The translations under genes were made by a program, and so were the position numbers. Source: Polynucleobacter sp. AM-25C3 (GTDB lineage: Bacteria; Pseudomonadota; Gammaproteobacteria; Burkholderiales; Burkholderiaceae). Taken from it: a stretch of DNA of 64,000 bases. The notes beneath the pieces are model-generated. The model did not search any database. It worked only from the letters and a program-made list of their open reading frames with translations, and was not told where the DNA came from. Numbering within the stretch: position 1 is the first letter of the stretch; the number at the start of each line of letters is the position of its first letter. Below, piece after piece: positions 8,789 to 20,037 of this stretch. The stretch lies in contig NZ_JACVOS010000007.1 of the NCBI RefSeq assembly GCF_018882335.1, positions 78,906 through 142,905 on the forward strand. Reading direction: 5' to 3'.

Positions 8789-10303
8789 ATGGCTAAAATG
8801 ATTCTTATGAATATGGTGACCCCACCCCCAGATATCGCGGCAATCGCTGCCCTTCAATCCAAATTGGTATCGGCCTTGCGCCCTATCCTCCCCGAATACG
8901 CCTTGCTGTGGGAGCCTGAGGACACAATTCCCTACGAATGTGATGGTCTGGCTGCCTATCGACGCATGCCATTGGCGGTTGCCCTGCCAGAAACTGAAGA
9001 TCAGGTCGCCCAAATACTGAAGATTTGCTTTGAGATGCAGGTCCCAATCGTCCCACGTGGATCGGGAACAGGCTTATCAGGTGGTGCCATGCCAATTTCC
9101 CAAGGATTAGTGCTTTCGCTAGCCAAGCTCAAGAAAATCGTCAGTATTGACCCTTTTACACGCACTGCAGTAGTTCAGCCAGGCGTACGAAATTTAGCTA
9201 TCTCTGAAGCGGTTGCTCATCTGGGTCTGTATTACGCCCCAGACCCCTCTTCACAAATTGCCTGTTCTATTGGTGGCAATGTAAATGAGAACTCCGGTGG
9301 CGTGCACTGCCTTAAATATGGCCTTACTCTTCACAATGTATTGAAAGTCCGCGGCATTTTGATGAATGGCGAGATTGTGGAGTTCGGCAGTCTTGCGCCC
9401 GATGCCCCTGGTCTAGATTTACTCGCTATCGTAATGGGTAGTGAAGGCATGCTTGCCGTAGTGACTGAAGTCACTGTCAAGCTCATTGCTAAACCAAAGT
9501 TAGCACGCGTCATTATGGCTAGCTTTGACGATATTGAAAAAGGTGCCAATGCGGTTGCCGCCATTATTGCTGCTGGCATTATTCCTGCTGGCCTCGAGAT
9601 GATGGATAAAGCAACTACCCGCGCAGTTGAAGAGTTTGTGCATGCGGGCTATGACCTTGAGGCCGAGACCATCCTACTTTGTGAGTCCGACGGCACACCA
9701 GAAGAAGTTGCTGAAGAAATCGAGCGCATGACTAAAGTACTCGAACTAGCAGGTGCTAGCGGTATTCAGATTTCTCAGAATGAAGCTGAGCGACTCAAGT
9801 TTTGGAGCGGTCGCAAGAACGCCTTCCCAGCAGCTGGACGCTTAGCGCCTGATTACTACTGCATGGATGGCACTATCCCTCGCAGAAATATTGGCACCTT
9901 ACTGAGACGCATTCAGGGCATGGAAAAGAAATATGGCCTGGCCTGCTTGAACGTATTTCATGCGGGCGACGGTAATATGCATCCCCTCATTTTGTTTAAC
10001 GGCGCCGATCAAGAAGAGTGGCATCGTGCTGAAGAATTCGGCACTGAAATTCTAGAAGCCTGCGTTGAGCTTGATGGCACGATCACGGGTGAGCACGGTG
10101 TTGGTATTGAAAAGATTAATTCCATGTGCGTTCAGTTTGGCGAGGGTGAACGAGAAATGTTCTGGGGCGTTAAAGCCGCATTTGATCCCGAGAAACTCCT
10201 CAACCCTGATAAAGCGATCCCCACCTTAAATCGCTGCGCCGAGTATGGTCGCATGCGCATTAGTGGGGGCAATTTACCGCACCCAGAGTTGGAGCGCTTC
10301 TAA
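8789..10303 (+). CDS. glcD: Glycolate oxidase subunit GlcD (FAD-linked)
   Basis: This 504-residue flavoprotein subunit oxidises glycolate (or D-lactate) to glyoxylate. It has a PCMH-type FAD domain in the N-terminal half, with VPRGSGTGLSGGA near residue 90 and PDPSSQIACSIGGNV near 150. The FAD-oxidase C-terminal domain includes NVFHAGDGNMHPLILF near 388 and ITGEHGVGIEKI near 430. The whole protein aligns well with E. coli GlcD, down to the ending PELERF. The operon glcD-glcE-glcF is intact; the glcD stop overlaps the glcE start (TAATG). The start may instead be the Met at residue 7 or 9. Glycolate is a typical algal exudate for freshwater bacteria. Confidence 0.92.
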   Translation: MAKMILMNMVTPPPDIAAIAALQSKLVSALRPILPEYALLWEPEDTIPYECDGLAAYRRMPLAVALPETEDQVAQILKICFEMQVPIVPRGSGTGLSGGAMPISQGLVLSLAKLKKIVSIDPFTRTAVVQPGVRNLAISEAVAHLGLYYAPDPSSQIACSIGGNVNENSGGVHCLKYGLTLHNVLKVRGILMNGEIVEFGSLAPDAPGLDLLAIVMGSEGMLAVVTEVTVKLIAKPKLARVIMASFDDIEKGANAVAAIIAAGIIPAGLEMMDKATTRAVEEFVHAGYDLEAETILLCESDGTPEEVAEEIERMTKVLELAGASGIQISQNEAERLKFWSGRKNAFPAAGRLAPDYYCMDGTIPRRNIGTLLRRIQGMEKKYGLACLNVFHAGDGNMHPLILFNGADQEEWHRAEEFGTEILEACVELDGTITGEHGVGIEKINSMCVQFGEGEREMFWGVKAAFDPEKLLNPDKAIPTLNRCAEYGRMRISGGNLPHPELERF

Positions 10304-11451
10304 TGTCCAAATCCAACACGAACATGAATATTGATTTATTTCGAGAGCAAATTCTCGCGGCAGCCAAAAACAAGGCGCCTTTATCGATTGAAGGTGGTGG
10401 CACGAAGTCTTGGTATGGCAATGCTAATTCCCACACCAAGTTAGATACCCGCTCCTACCCTGGCATCCTAGAGTATCAACCTGAAGAACTTGTGATTACA
10501 GCTTGTGCAGGCACGCCACTGAAAGAGATTGAAGCGGCTCTGGCAGAAAAAAACCAGGTGCTACCTTTTGAACCACCGCACTTTGGCGAGAATGCGACTT
10601 TTGGTGGTGCAATTGCCGCAGGCTTAGCTGGTCCAGGCCGTATTAGCGTTGGCAACTTACGCGACTTTGTTCTAGGTGCGCGCATCATGGATGGCCAAGG
10701 CCAAGACTTGTCTTTTGGTGGCAAGGTCATGAAGAACGTTGCTGGGTATGACGTTTCCCGCTTGCTACCAGGATCCATGGGAACCTTGTCGCTGTTGCTT
10801 GAGGCTTCTGTAAAGGTATTGCCCAAACCAGCAGCGACTGCAACGTTACGCTGTCAGATCTCTCAAGAAAAAGCCTTACGGGTTTTAAATGAATGGGCTG
10901 GTCAACCACTACCGCTATCAGCAAGTTGCTGGATTGGTGGGCCAAGACAAGATGGTGAGCTGACCATTCGTTTAGCCGGTGCGCTTGCAGCAGTTAAAGC
11001 TGCTATTCCTCTGATGAATGCCGCTATTGATGCCGCTGAAGTGGATTCGACAATTGCACAAGCATTTTGGAATGATTTACGTGAACAGCGCTTGGCCGTT
11101 TTCACAAGCCTACACAGTAATGACACACTCTATCGTTTAGCTCTACCAGCTATCTGCGGACCACTGGCTCTTGAAAATATAAGCGGTGACATTGCATTGG
11201 AATGGCATGGTCAGCAACGTTGGATAAAGGCGCTTGGGGATGATGCTACTTTCGCATCCATCAAAGCATTAGCCAATTCTCATGGTGGGCATGCAACACG
11301 TTTTAGACAAGGTGCTGATGTTAATCCAGCCAATCAACGTTTTACCCTTCTGAGTGAACAAGCACACTCAGCCGCTTTAGAGGCAGTACAAGCACGCCTA
11401 AGAGCCGCCTTTGATCCAGCAGGCGTATTTGCTACTTCACGCCTTCCTTAA
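10303..11451 (+). CDS. glcE: Glycolate oxidase subunit GlcE
   Basis: This 382-residue second FAD-binding (PCMH-type) subunit of glycolate oxidase complements GlcD. The FAD-binding segment is seen at PPHFGENATFGGAIAAGLAG (near residue 88) and GGKVMKNVAGYDVSRLLPGS (near 140), the usual GlcE signatures. It lacks the long substrate-cap domain of GlcD, as expected. It overlaps the glcD stop codon by one base and lies 20 bp before glcF. Confidence 0.9.
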   Translation: MSKSNTNMNIDLFREQILAAAKNKAPLSIEGGGTKSWYGNANSHTKLDTRSYPGILEYQPEELVITACAGTPLKEIEAALAEKNQVLPFEPPHFGENATFGGAIAAGLAGPGRISVGNLRDFVLGARIMDGQGQDLSFGGKVMKNVAGYDVSRLLPGSMGTLSLLLEASVKVLPKPAATATLRCQISQEKALRVLNEWAGQPLPLSASCWIGGPRQDGELTIRLAGALAAVKAAIPLMNAAIDAAEVDSTIAQAFWNDLREQRLAVFTSLHSNDTLYRLALPAICGPLALENISGDIALEWHGQQRWIKALGDDATFASIKALANSHGGHATRFRQGADVNPANQRFTLLSEQAHSAALEAVQARLRAAFDPAGVFATSRLP

Positions 11452-11471
11452 GTATTTCTTTTAGTCTTCCT

Positions 11472-12752
11472 ATGCAAACTCAACTCGCCCCCCAATTTAT
11501 CAATACCCCTGAAGGTATTGAGGCCGCCAGAATTCTTGGTAAATGCGTGCACTGCGGTTTTTGCACTGCAACCTGCCCAACCTATCAAATCCTCGGTGAT
11601 GAACTCGATGGCCCCCGCGGTCGCATCTATCTCATTAAACAAATGGCTGAAGGCCAAACACCTACTGAAAAAACACGTTTGCATTTAGATCGTTGCCTTA
11701 CTTGTCGCAATTGCGAAAGCACCTGCCCAAGCGGTGTGCAATACGGCAACCTGGTGGACATTGGTCGTAAATGGGCAGAAGAAAATACTCCCGAGCGCCC
11801 CATCTCTCAACGCCTTACCCGTTGGGCGCTCAAAGAAGGCTTAACCAGTCCCAAGCTATTTAATTCCGCAATGGCAATTGGACGCCTGGTTCGCCCATTG
11901 ATGCCAAGCGGTATCAAGCGCAAGATCCCTGAGGCAAAGAATAAAGCCCTCAATTCAAATACAAATCCTTATGCAAGGCCTCAAGCGAATCACTCACGCA
12001 AGATGCTATTGCTGGAAGGGTGCGTACAGCCTGGCATGCTCCCCAATATCAATTCAGCTACAGCGCGTGTTTTAGATGCCCTCAAAATTCAATTGATTAG
12101 CGCACCCAATGCGACTTGCTGTGGTGCATTGCGCTACCACCTAAACGATCAAGCTGGCGGACTAGATAATGCGAAGCAGAATATTGATGCCTGGTGGCCG
12201 CTGGTTGAACAAGGTGCAGAAGGAATAGTGATGACAGCCTCTGGCTGTGGCGTCATGGTCAAAGACTATGGACATCTTTTTGCAAATGATCCGCAATATG
12301 CCACTAAGGCAAAAAAGATCTCTGATCTCACAAAAGACATTTCTGAAATCTTGCCAGCACTCCAAGAAGAACTTATTACTCTAGTGGGGGCGGATCCAAA
12401 ATCGGGTGTGGTCTATCACCCACCCTGCACCTTGCAACATGGTCAACAAATTAGAGGCAAGGTGGAAGGCCTTTTAGCTGGGATTGGTATTGGTGTGCGC
12501 CTCTGTGCTGATAGCCACCTGTGCTGTGGCTCAGCGGGAACCTACTCCGTTACCCAACCAGAGCTATCAGAGCAATTACGCAAGAACAAGCTCACCCATC
12601 TAAATGCTGCTTGCGAAGAATCAGGTGCCCAAGTAATTGTTTCTGGGAACATTGGCTGTATTACACACCTTCAGCAAGAAGACACACCGGTACTCCATTG
12701 GATTGAGATCGTTGATCAACTGATTGCTCAAAAAAGCCTGACAAAACAATGA
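11472..12752 (+). CDS. glcF: Glycolate oxidase iron-sulfur subunit GlcF
   Basis: This 426-residue protein passes electrons from GlcDE towards the quinone pool. Two ferredoxin-type [4Fe-4S] motifs are visible: CVHCGFCTATCP at about residues 22-33 and CLTCRNCESTCP at about 75-86. Two cysteine-rich (CCG-type) domains follow, with NATCCGALRYH near 218 and DSHLCCGSAGTY near 345. The stop overlaps the start of yggS by four bases (ATGA), so glcDEF and yggS-proC are probably transcribed together. Confidence 0.92.
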   Translation: MQTQLAPQFINTPEGIEAARILGKCVHCGFCTATCPTYQILGDELDGPRGRIYLIKQMAEGQTPTEKTRLHLDRCLTCRNCESTCPSGVQYGNLVDIGRKWAEENTPERPISQRLTRWALKEGLTSPKLFNSAMAIGRLVRPLMPSGIKRKIPEAKNKALNSNTNPYARPQANHSRKMLLLEGCVQPGMLPNINSATARVLDALKIQLISAPNATCCGALRYHLNDQAGGLDNAKQNIDAWWPLVEQGAEGIVMTASGCGVMVKDYGHLFANDPQYATKAKKISDLTKDISEILPALQEELITLVGADPKSGVVYHPPCTLQHGQQIRGKVEGLLAGIGIGVRLCADSHLCCGSAGTYSVTQPELSEQLRKNKLTHLNAACEESGAQVIVSGNIGCITHLQQEDTPVLHWIEIVDQLIAQKSLTKQ

Positions 12753-13474
12753 GCCAAGTTACCGCCAACCTCATGTTGGTAAAGCAGCGGCTTGAGTTAG
12801 CAGCCTTAGCTGCGAAGCGTGAGCCTGAGGATATTCAACTGCTCGCAGTCAGCAAGACCTTTCCAGCAAGGATCATTGAAGAGGCAATGCACGCCGGACA
12901 AACTGCTTTTGGTGAGAACTATGTCCAAGAGGGTGTTGAAAAAATCCAGCACCTTGCCAAATTACGCCCTTGGCTCGAGTGGCATTTTATCGGGCCACTC
13001 CAAAGCAATAAGACTCGGGAAGTAGCGGAGCATTTTGATTGGGTACACAGTATTGATCGGCTCAAAATTGCAGAACGCCTCTCCAGTCAGCGCGGTGAAT
13101 TTCCAGAATTAGCAGAGTTACAAGTTTGCGTCCAAATCAATGTCAGCGAAGAAGAGTCAAAAAGCGGCATAGCGCTTGAGGAAGTGGAGGCACTTTGTAG
13201 CGCAATCGCTAAATTACCCAATATTGTGCTGCGGGGCTTAATGGCCATTCCCGCGCCCAGCCACGATGTCGCCCAGCAACGACAGGCCTTTGCAGCCGTT
13301 CGGGAGTGCTTTGCTGGGATTAAGGCAAAACACGCAAATGATGTCGGGTATGATTTTTTTGACACCCTTTCCATGGGAATGTCCGATGACATGGAGGCCG
13401 CAATTGCTGAGGGCAGCACCATGGTACGTATAGGCAGCGCTATTTTTGGGAAGCGCGATAAGATGAAAGCATGA
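12749..13474 (+). CDS. yggS: YggS-family PLP homeostasis protein
   Basis: This 241-residue single-domain PLP-binding protein (YggS/PROSC family) keeps free pyridoxal phosphate in balance and affects amino-acid metabolism. The PLP-lysine segment LLAVSKTFPA is at about residues 31-40, with FGENYVQE near 54 and WHFIGPLQSNKTR near 78. The C-terminal phosphate-binding part reads SMGMSDDMEAAIAEGSTMVRIGSAIFG. It overlaps proC by four bases; yggS and proC are neighbours in many bacteria. Confidence 0.93.
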   Translation: MSQVTANLMLVKQRLELAALAAKREPEDIQLLAVSKTFPARIIEEAMHAGQTAFGENYVQEGVEKIQHLAKLRPWLEWHFIGPLQSNKTREVAEHFDWVHSIDRLKIAERLSSQRGEFPELAELQVCVQINVSEEESKSGIALEEVEALCSAIAKLPNIVLRGLMAIPAPSHDVAQQRQAFAAVRECFAGIKAKHANDVGYDFFDTLSMGMSDDMEAAIAEGSTMVRIGSAIFGKRDKMKA

Positions 13475-14331
13475 GCACACAACAAATCAACCAAAATGCC
13501 CATATCACCTTTATTGGTGGTGGCAATATGGGTCGCGCTTTAATTAGCGGATTACTAGCCAATGGCTTTGAAGCCAATCAACTTTCTGTAGTTGAGGCAA
13601 ACGCCAGCACCGGCTTGCAATTACATCAAGATTTTGGTGTGCAAATTATTGGTGCGTTGGAGCAAATCGCATTTAACTTCACGAAGAATAATGTCGTGGT
13701 GATGGCCATCAAACCCCAAGACTTTAATGTCGTTGCTAAATCCCTGAATGCCAAACTTAAACACGCAACAGCGCCTGGTCCATTGATCCTCAGTATTGCC
13801 GCTGGCATCCGCCTTAAAGATATGAGTCGTTGGCTTGATCATGAGCGCTGTGTTCGTGCCATGCCCAATACCCCCGCCCTTATTGGCAAAGGTATTACTG
13901 GGCTATTTGCAGATGCAGCAGTTAATGCATCTGACCGCGCCCTAGCGGAAACGATTTGCACTGCAGTAGGTCAGACGGTTTGGGTAAACGAAGAAAAACT
14001 CATGGATGCGGTTACAGCAGTGTCTGGTAGCGGACCCGCCTATGTCTTTGCTTTCCTGGAAGCTATGCAGTCCAGTGGCGAGAAGCTCGGTCTTGATGCG
14101 GCTACTGCTCGCAAATTAGCTTATGCAACTCTAGAGGGTGCTACTCAACTAGCTCATAACTCAGAAGAGCACGCAGGCGTATTGAGAGAGAGAGTAACTT
14201 CAAAGGGTGGCACGACTGCTGCCGCACTAGATACACTTAAACAGCTTGATTGGCACGGCGCACTGGAAAAAGCAATTGATGCTGCCAGTCAACGTGGCAA
14301 AGCCATGGGCGATGAACTAGGTAAGAACTAA
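13471..14331 (+). CDS. proC: Pyrroline-5-carboxylate reductase
   Basis: This 286-residue enzyme performs the last step of proline synthesis, NAD(P)H-dependent reduction of pyrroline-5-carboxylate. The N-terminal Rossmann motif FIGGGNMGRALISGL starts near residue 14. The family signature VSGSGPAYVFAFLEAM is near 184, and RERVTSKGGTTAAAL closes the C-terminal dimer domain. The gene is last in the glc-yggS-proC run and convergent with ubiA, leaving only 7 bp between the two stops. Confidence 0.95.
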   Translation: MSTQQINQNAHITFIGGGNMGRALISGLLANGFEANQLSVVEANASTGLQLHQDFGVQIIGALEQIAFNFTKNNVVVMAIKPQDFNVVAKSLNAKLKHATAPGPLILSIAAGIRLKDMSRWLDHERCVRAMPNTPALIGKGITGLFADAAVNASDRALAETICTAVGQTVWVNEEKLMDAVTAVSGSGPAYVFAFLEAMQSSGEKLGLDAATARKLAYATLEGATQLAHNSEEHAGVLRERVTSKGGTTAAALDTLKQLDWHGALEKAIDAASQRGKAMGDELGKN

Positions 14332-14338
14332 AGGCGAA

Positions 14339-15196
14339 CTAAAAGCGAGCTAGGCCCAATAGGATTCCTAGGAATAAGAATCCGCCTAGCCAGTTGTTAT
14401 GTCGGAAAGCTTTAAAACAATCCTCGCGCTTTCGAGTGGATACCAATTTCAGGTGATACAAAGCGCAAACTAAAGCCAAGCACCAGCCCACCCAAAAGTA
14501 ATTGCTGAGGTTTGCCAGTTGGGAAACCCAAATTTGACTCATGAACAAAATTGTGTAACTCACCGCAATAGCAATCACATCAAAGCGGCCAAAGGTAATG
14601 GCAGAAGTGCGCAAACCTAAACGTAAATCATCGTCGCGATCGACCATGGCATAAGCCGTATCGTAAGCAATCGCCCAAAAGATATTCCCAACAAATAAAA
14701 TCCAAGCTTCTAGGGGGATAAAACCGAGAACCGCCGCATAGGCCATCGGAATGCCAAAGCCAAAAGCAATTCCCAATACCGCTTGTGGAATAGCAAAGAA
14801 GCGCTTGGTGAAGGGGTAAATAATCGCAACCGCCAAGGCAAAGAAAGAAAGCTCTTTGGTTAAAGCATTCAGAGGCTGAATGAGCAGGAAGGCGATCAGC
14901 GCGAGCGTGGCAGCCACTGCTAAAGCTTCTTTCCCAGAAATTTTGCCACTCGTAATGGGCCGGTCTTTAGTCCTCAATACATGACGATCAAAATCTTGAT
15001 CTGCATAGTCATTAACGGCGCACCCCGCACTGCGCATTAAAAATGTTCCCAGGGTGAAAATAATCAGAAGATACCACTCAGGAAAGCCCCCACTTGCCAA
15101 CCACAGTGCCCATAAGGTTGGCCATATTAATAAGAGAGTCCCAATCGGCTTATCGAGACGAATCAAATAGGCGTAAGCAATAAAGCGGTCGCGCAT
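14339..15196 (-). CDS. ubiA: 4-hydroxybenzoate octaprenyltransferase
   Basis: This 285-residue membrane prenyltransferase of ubiquinone synthesis has about eight to nine hydrophobic segments. The first Asp-rich motif is [11 protein letters not shown] (near residue 62) and the second is [13 protein letters not shown] (near 182), both needed for Mg2+-prenyl diphosphate binding. A UbiA product indicates a ubiquinone-using respiratory chain, consistent with the quinol-linked NarGHI further along. The start ATG gives [19 protein letters not shown], the usual N-terminus. Confidence 0.95.
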   Translation of the reverse strand: MRDRFIAYAYLIRLDKPIGTLLLIWPTLWALWLASGGFPEWYLLIIFTLGTFLMRSAGCAVNDYADQDFDRHVLRTKDRPITSGKISGKEALAVAATLALIAFLLIQPLNALTKELSFFALAVAIIYPFTKRFFAIPQAVLGIAFGFGIPMAYAAVLGFIPLEAWILFVGNIFWAIAYDTAYAMVDRDDDLRLGLRTSAITFGRFDVIAIAVSYTILFMSQIWVSQLANLSNYFWVGWCLALVCALYHLKLVSTRKREDCFKAFRHNNWLGGFLFLGILLGLARF

Positions 15197-15244
15197 TAGA
15201 TGGGTATTCTTTCCTTATTGACAATCGTGGTCATGGCGTAATTA

Positions 15245-17332
15245 TCAAGCCTTTAGAAACTCAGTGCGAGATCCTAGCCAGCGCTCTAGGTGTCTTTCAA
15301 CTAGATCACCATGTTCGGCTAGCAAACGCTCTGCTGCTAGTTGAGCTAACTCAATCAACCAGGCATCTCGCTGAAGATCCACAAAACGCAACATGGCATC
15401 ACCAGATTGCTTTGCCCCCAACAGCTCACCTGGGCCACGGAGTGATAAATCACGCTCCGCAATCACAAAACCATCCGAAGTCTCTCGTAAGGTTTGTAAC
15501 CTCTCCTTGGCAGCTAAAGATAAGGGCTCTGCATACATCAAGATACAGACCGAATCAGCTGAACCGCGCCCAACGCGCCCTCTCAACTGATGAATCTGTG
15601 CATAACCAAAACGCTCTGCATGTTCAATCACCATCAGTGCTGCATTAGGGACGTCCACACCCACCTCAATCACCGTCGTCGCAACTAGCAGCTGAATCTC
15701 ATTGGCTTTAAACGCCGCCATGACGGCAGCTTTTTCTTCGCCCTTTAGGCGCCCATGCACCAAACCAACTTTGAAATCAGGTAAAGCTTGGGTGAGTTGT
15801 TCAAAACTTTCAACAGCTGTTTGCAATTGCAATACTTCAGACTCTTCAATTAAAGGGCAAACCCAATAGGCCTGCAGTCCCTTGGTCAACCAATCATGCA
15901 AGCCGCCAATCACCTCATCCCTGCGGGCAGCCTTCACTACTTTGGTGGCAATCGGTTTACGACCTGGTGGCAGCTCATCAATAACAGAGACATCCAAGTC
16001 AGCGTAGTAGGTCATCGCCAATGTTCGAGGAATAGGGGTAGCCGTCATCATCAGTTGATGGCAATAAAACAATTCAGAGCCAACGCGTTGCTGAATCTCT
16101 AAACGCTGTCTCACGCCAAAACGATGTTGCTCATCAATGACCGCCAAACCCAGCTTTGCAAAACTCACCTTATCCTGAATGAGCGCATGCGTACCGATGA
16201 TGAGTTGTGCATCACCACTCTCAATCATCTCTTGTGCCAGTCTCTTTTCTTTGGCCTTCAAGCTTCCAGAGAGCCAAACAATCTTGACACCTAGTGGCTC
16301 GAACCACTCTTTCATCTTGAGATAGTGCTGCTCAGCCAGTATTTCTGTAGGCGCCATGATGGCCGCTTGATACCCATGATCCATGGCGCGTGCTGCGGCT
16401 AAGGCAGCAATGACTGTCTTCCCGCTACCAACATCACCCTGCAGTAAGCGATTCATCGGAAAGGTATTAGATAGGTCGAGCCCAATCTCAGACCAGACTC
16501 GCGCTTGAGCACCAGTCAGCTTGAAGGGCAAAACCTTAAATAAGCCATCCTCAACACTAGTATTTGTTGTGCTTACTTTGCTTATTTGTTGATCCCTCTT
16601 GAAGCTTGGGGCGCGTCTCTCTCTGCGAATCGCATGCGCTCGCTTTAAAGAAATTTGCTGTGCAAGCAATTCTTCAAACTGCACCCGGCGCCAAGCAGGA
16701 TGAGTCCGCTCAAGTAGTGATTGAGTATTGGCATCCGCAGGGGGCTGGTGCAAATACGCAATTGCATCTTGTAGTGGAGGCCAATCATTACTTGGAAAAA
16801 TTTCTGCCATTAGTTTAGATGGAAGAAATTCTGCCAAACTTTCTTTAAGGCTAGCGTCCCGCAAAGCTTGCAAGACTGCTTTACGAATAATGGTTTGAGA
16901 GGTTCCGGCGCTAGCTGGATATACCGGGGTCAAACTCGCTGGCAATGGCGCATCTGAAGTGACAGCCCGGACTGTAGGGTGAACCATCTCAGCACCCTGA
17001 TAACCTTCTCGCACCTCGCCTCGCACCCGCACATGACTACCGACTGCCATTTGCTTTTGCTGACTAGGATAGAAATTCAGGAAACGAAGTTGCAGCGAGC
17101 CAGTGTCGTCCTCAATCGTGACTAGCAGTTGTCTTCTGGGGCGGAACATGACCTGATTGCGAATAACAACACCTTGAGTCTGGATAGAATGGAACCTTCC
17201 TAGGCCCAAGGCCTCATCGATGGTGAAGAGCTCAGTCTCATCCTCATAACGGGATGGCAGATGCAAAGCAAGGGCCATAGGGCTGTTTAAACCCATCTTT
17301 TCGAGTGCAGTTGGCGGTCGCTTAGTCGTCAT
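15245..17332 (-). CDS. recG: ATP-dependent DNA helicase RecG
   Basis: This is RecG, which regresses stalled replication forks and processes recombination intermediates. It has an N-terminal OB-fold wedge domain, Walker A LLQGDVGSGKT, the DExH-type box VIDEQHRFG, and the helicase C-terminal motif HQLRGRVGRG. The start at 17332 (MTTKRPPTALEKMGL) gives 695 residues, matching the usual length of about 690. A longer open frame reaches 17401 but would overlap queA and adds unconserved residues. It is divergent from queA with a 30-bp gap. Confidence 0.95.
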   Translation of the reverse strand: MTTKRPPTALEKMGLNSPMALALHLPSRYEDETELFTIDEALGLGRFHSIQTQGVVIRNQVMFRPRRQLLVTIEDDTGSLQLRFLNFYPSQQKQMAVGSHVRVRGEVREGYQGAEMVHPTVRAVTSDAPLPASLTPVYPASAGTSQTIIRKAVLQALRDASLKESLAEFLPSKLMAEIFPSNDWPPLQDAIAYLHQPPADANTQSLLERTHPAWRRVQFEELLAQQISLKRAHAIRRERRAPSFKRDQQISKVSTTNTSVEDGLFKVLPFKLTGAQARVWSEIGLDLSNTFPMNRLLQGDVGSGKTVIAALAAARAMDHGYQAAIMAPTEILAEQHYLKMKEWFEPLGVKIVWLSGSLKAKEKRLAQEMIESGDAQLIIGTHALIQDKVSFAKLGLAVIDEQHRFGVRQRLEIQQRVGSELFYCHQLMMTATPIPRTLAMTYYADLDVSVIDELPPGRKPIATKVVKAARRDEVIGGLHDWLTKGLQAYWVCPLIEESEVLQLQTAVESFEQLTQALPDFKVGLVHGRLKGEEKAAVMAAFKANEIQLLVATTVIEVGVDVPNAALMVIEHAERFGYAQIHQLRGRVGRGSADSVCILMYAEPLSLAAKERLQTLRETSDGFVIAERDLSLRGPGELLGAKQSGDAMLRFVDLQRDAWLIELAQLAAERLLAEHGDLVERHLERWLGSRTEFLKA

Positions 17333-17362
17333 CGTTAAAATCCAATACCTGATGGTAATGCT

Positions 17363-19563
<2,201 letters not shown>

Positions 19564-19685
19564 TAGCCCTAGGGCAGTAAATCAGCCCTCAAAGCCCCAT
19601 ACAGTTTAGAATTGCGGGTTTACGGCTTCGCTTTAAAAGCCTAAAACTGAAGCAGTTTCCAATTGGTAATTAACGGAGGTTTTGT

Positions 19686-20012
19686 ATGTGGATTAGTAAC
19701 GCTTTTGCCCAGGCTCCGGCTGCGGGTGCAGATTCTGGTGGCTTGATGAGCTTCCTTCCCTTGGTTTTGATGTTTGCAGTGCTGTACTTCATCATGATTC
19801 GCCCACAAATGAAGCGTCAAAAAGAAACTAAAGCAATGTTGAGTTCTTTGGCGGTTGGCGACGAAGTAGTGACTGTTGGCGGCATCATCGGCAAAGTAAC
19901 TGCATTGAAAGATCAAGTTGTTACAGTTGAAATTGCTGCTGGCACTGAAGTGCAAATGCAAAAAGGCGCCATCACAACAGTATTGCCAAAAGGCTCACTG
20001 AAGTCTGCTTAA
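19686..20012 (+). CDS. yajC: Sec translocon accessory protein YajC
   Basis: This 108-residue single-pass membrane protein is associated with the SecDF complex. A short periplasmic N-terminus is followed by a membrane segment at about residues 21-40 (FLPLVLMFAVLYFIMIRPQ) and a cytoplasmic SH3-like domain with VGDEVVTVGGIIGKV. A strong ribosome binding site (GGAGG) stands 7-8 bp before the ATG. The 122-bp gap after tgt probably carries a promoter for yajC-secD-secF. Confidence 0.95.
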   Translation: MWISNAFAQAPAAGADSGGLMSFLPLVLMFAVLYFIMIRPQMKRQKETKAMLSSLAVGDEVVTVGGIIGKVTALKDQVVTVEIAAGTEVQMQKGAITTVLPKGSLKSA

Positions 20013-20037
20013 TACGTTTGTTTAAAAGTATCTCAAT

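Noticed and set aside
8771..9013. N-terminal extension of the cobalamin adenosyltransferase frame
   Set aside because: It overlaps divergent glcD and has no family similarity; the ATG at 8770 begins right at the conserved N-terminus.
10476..10945. Minus-strand frames across glcE
   Set aside because: Shadows of glcE codon structure with no start signals or recognisable motifs.
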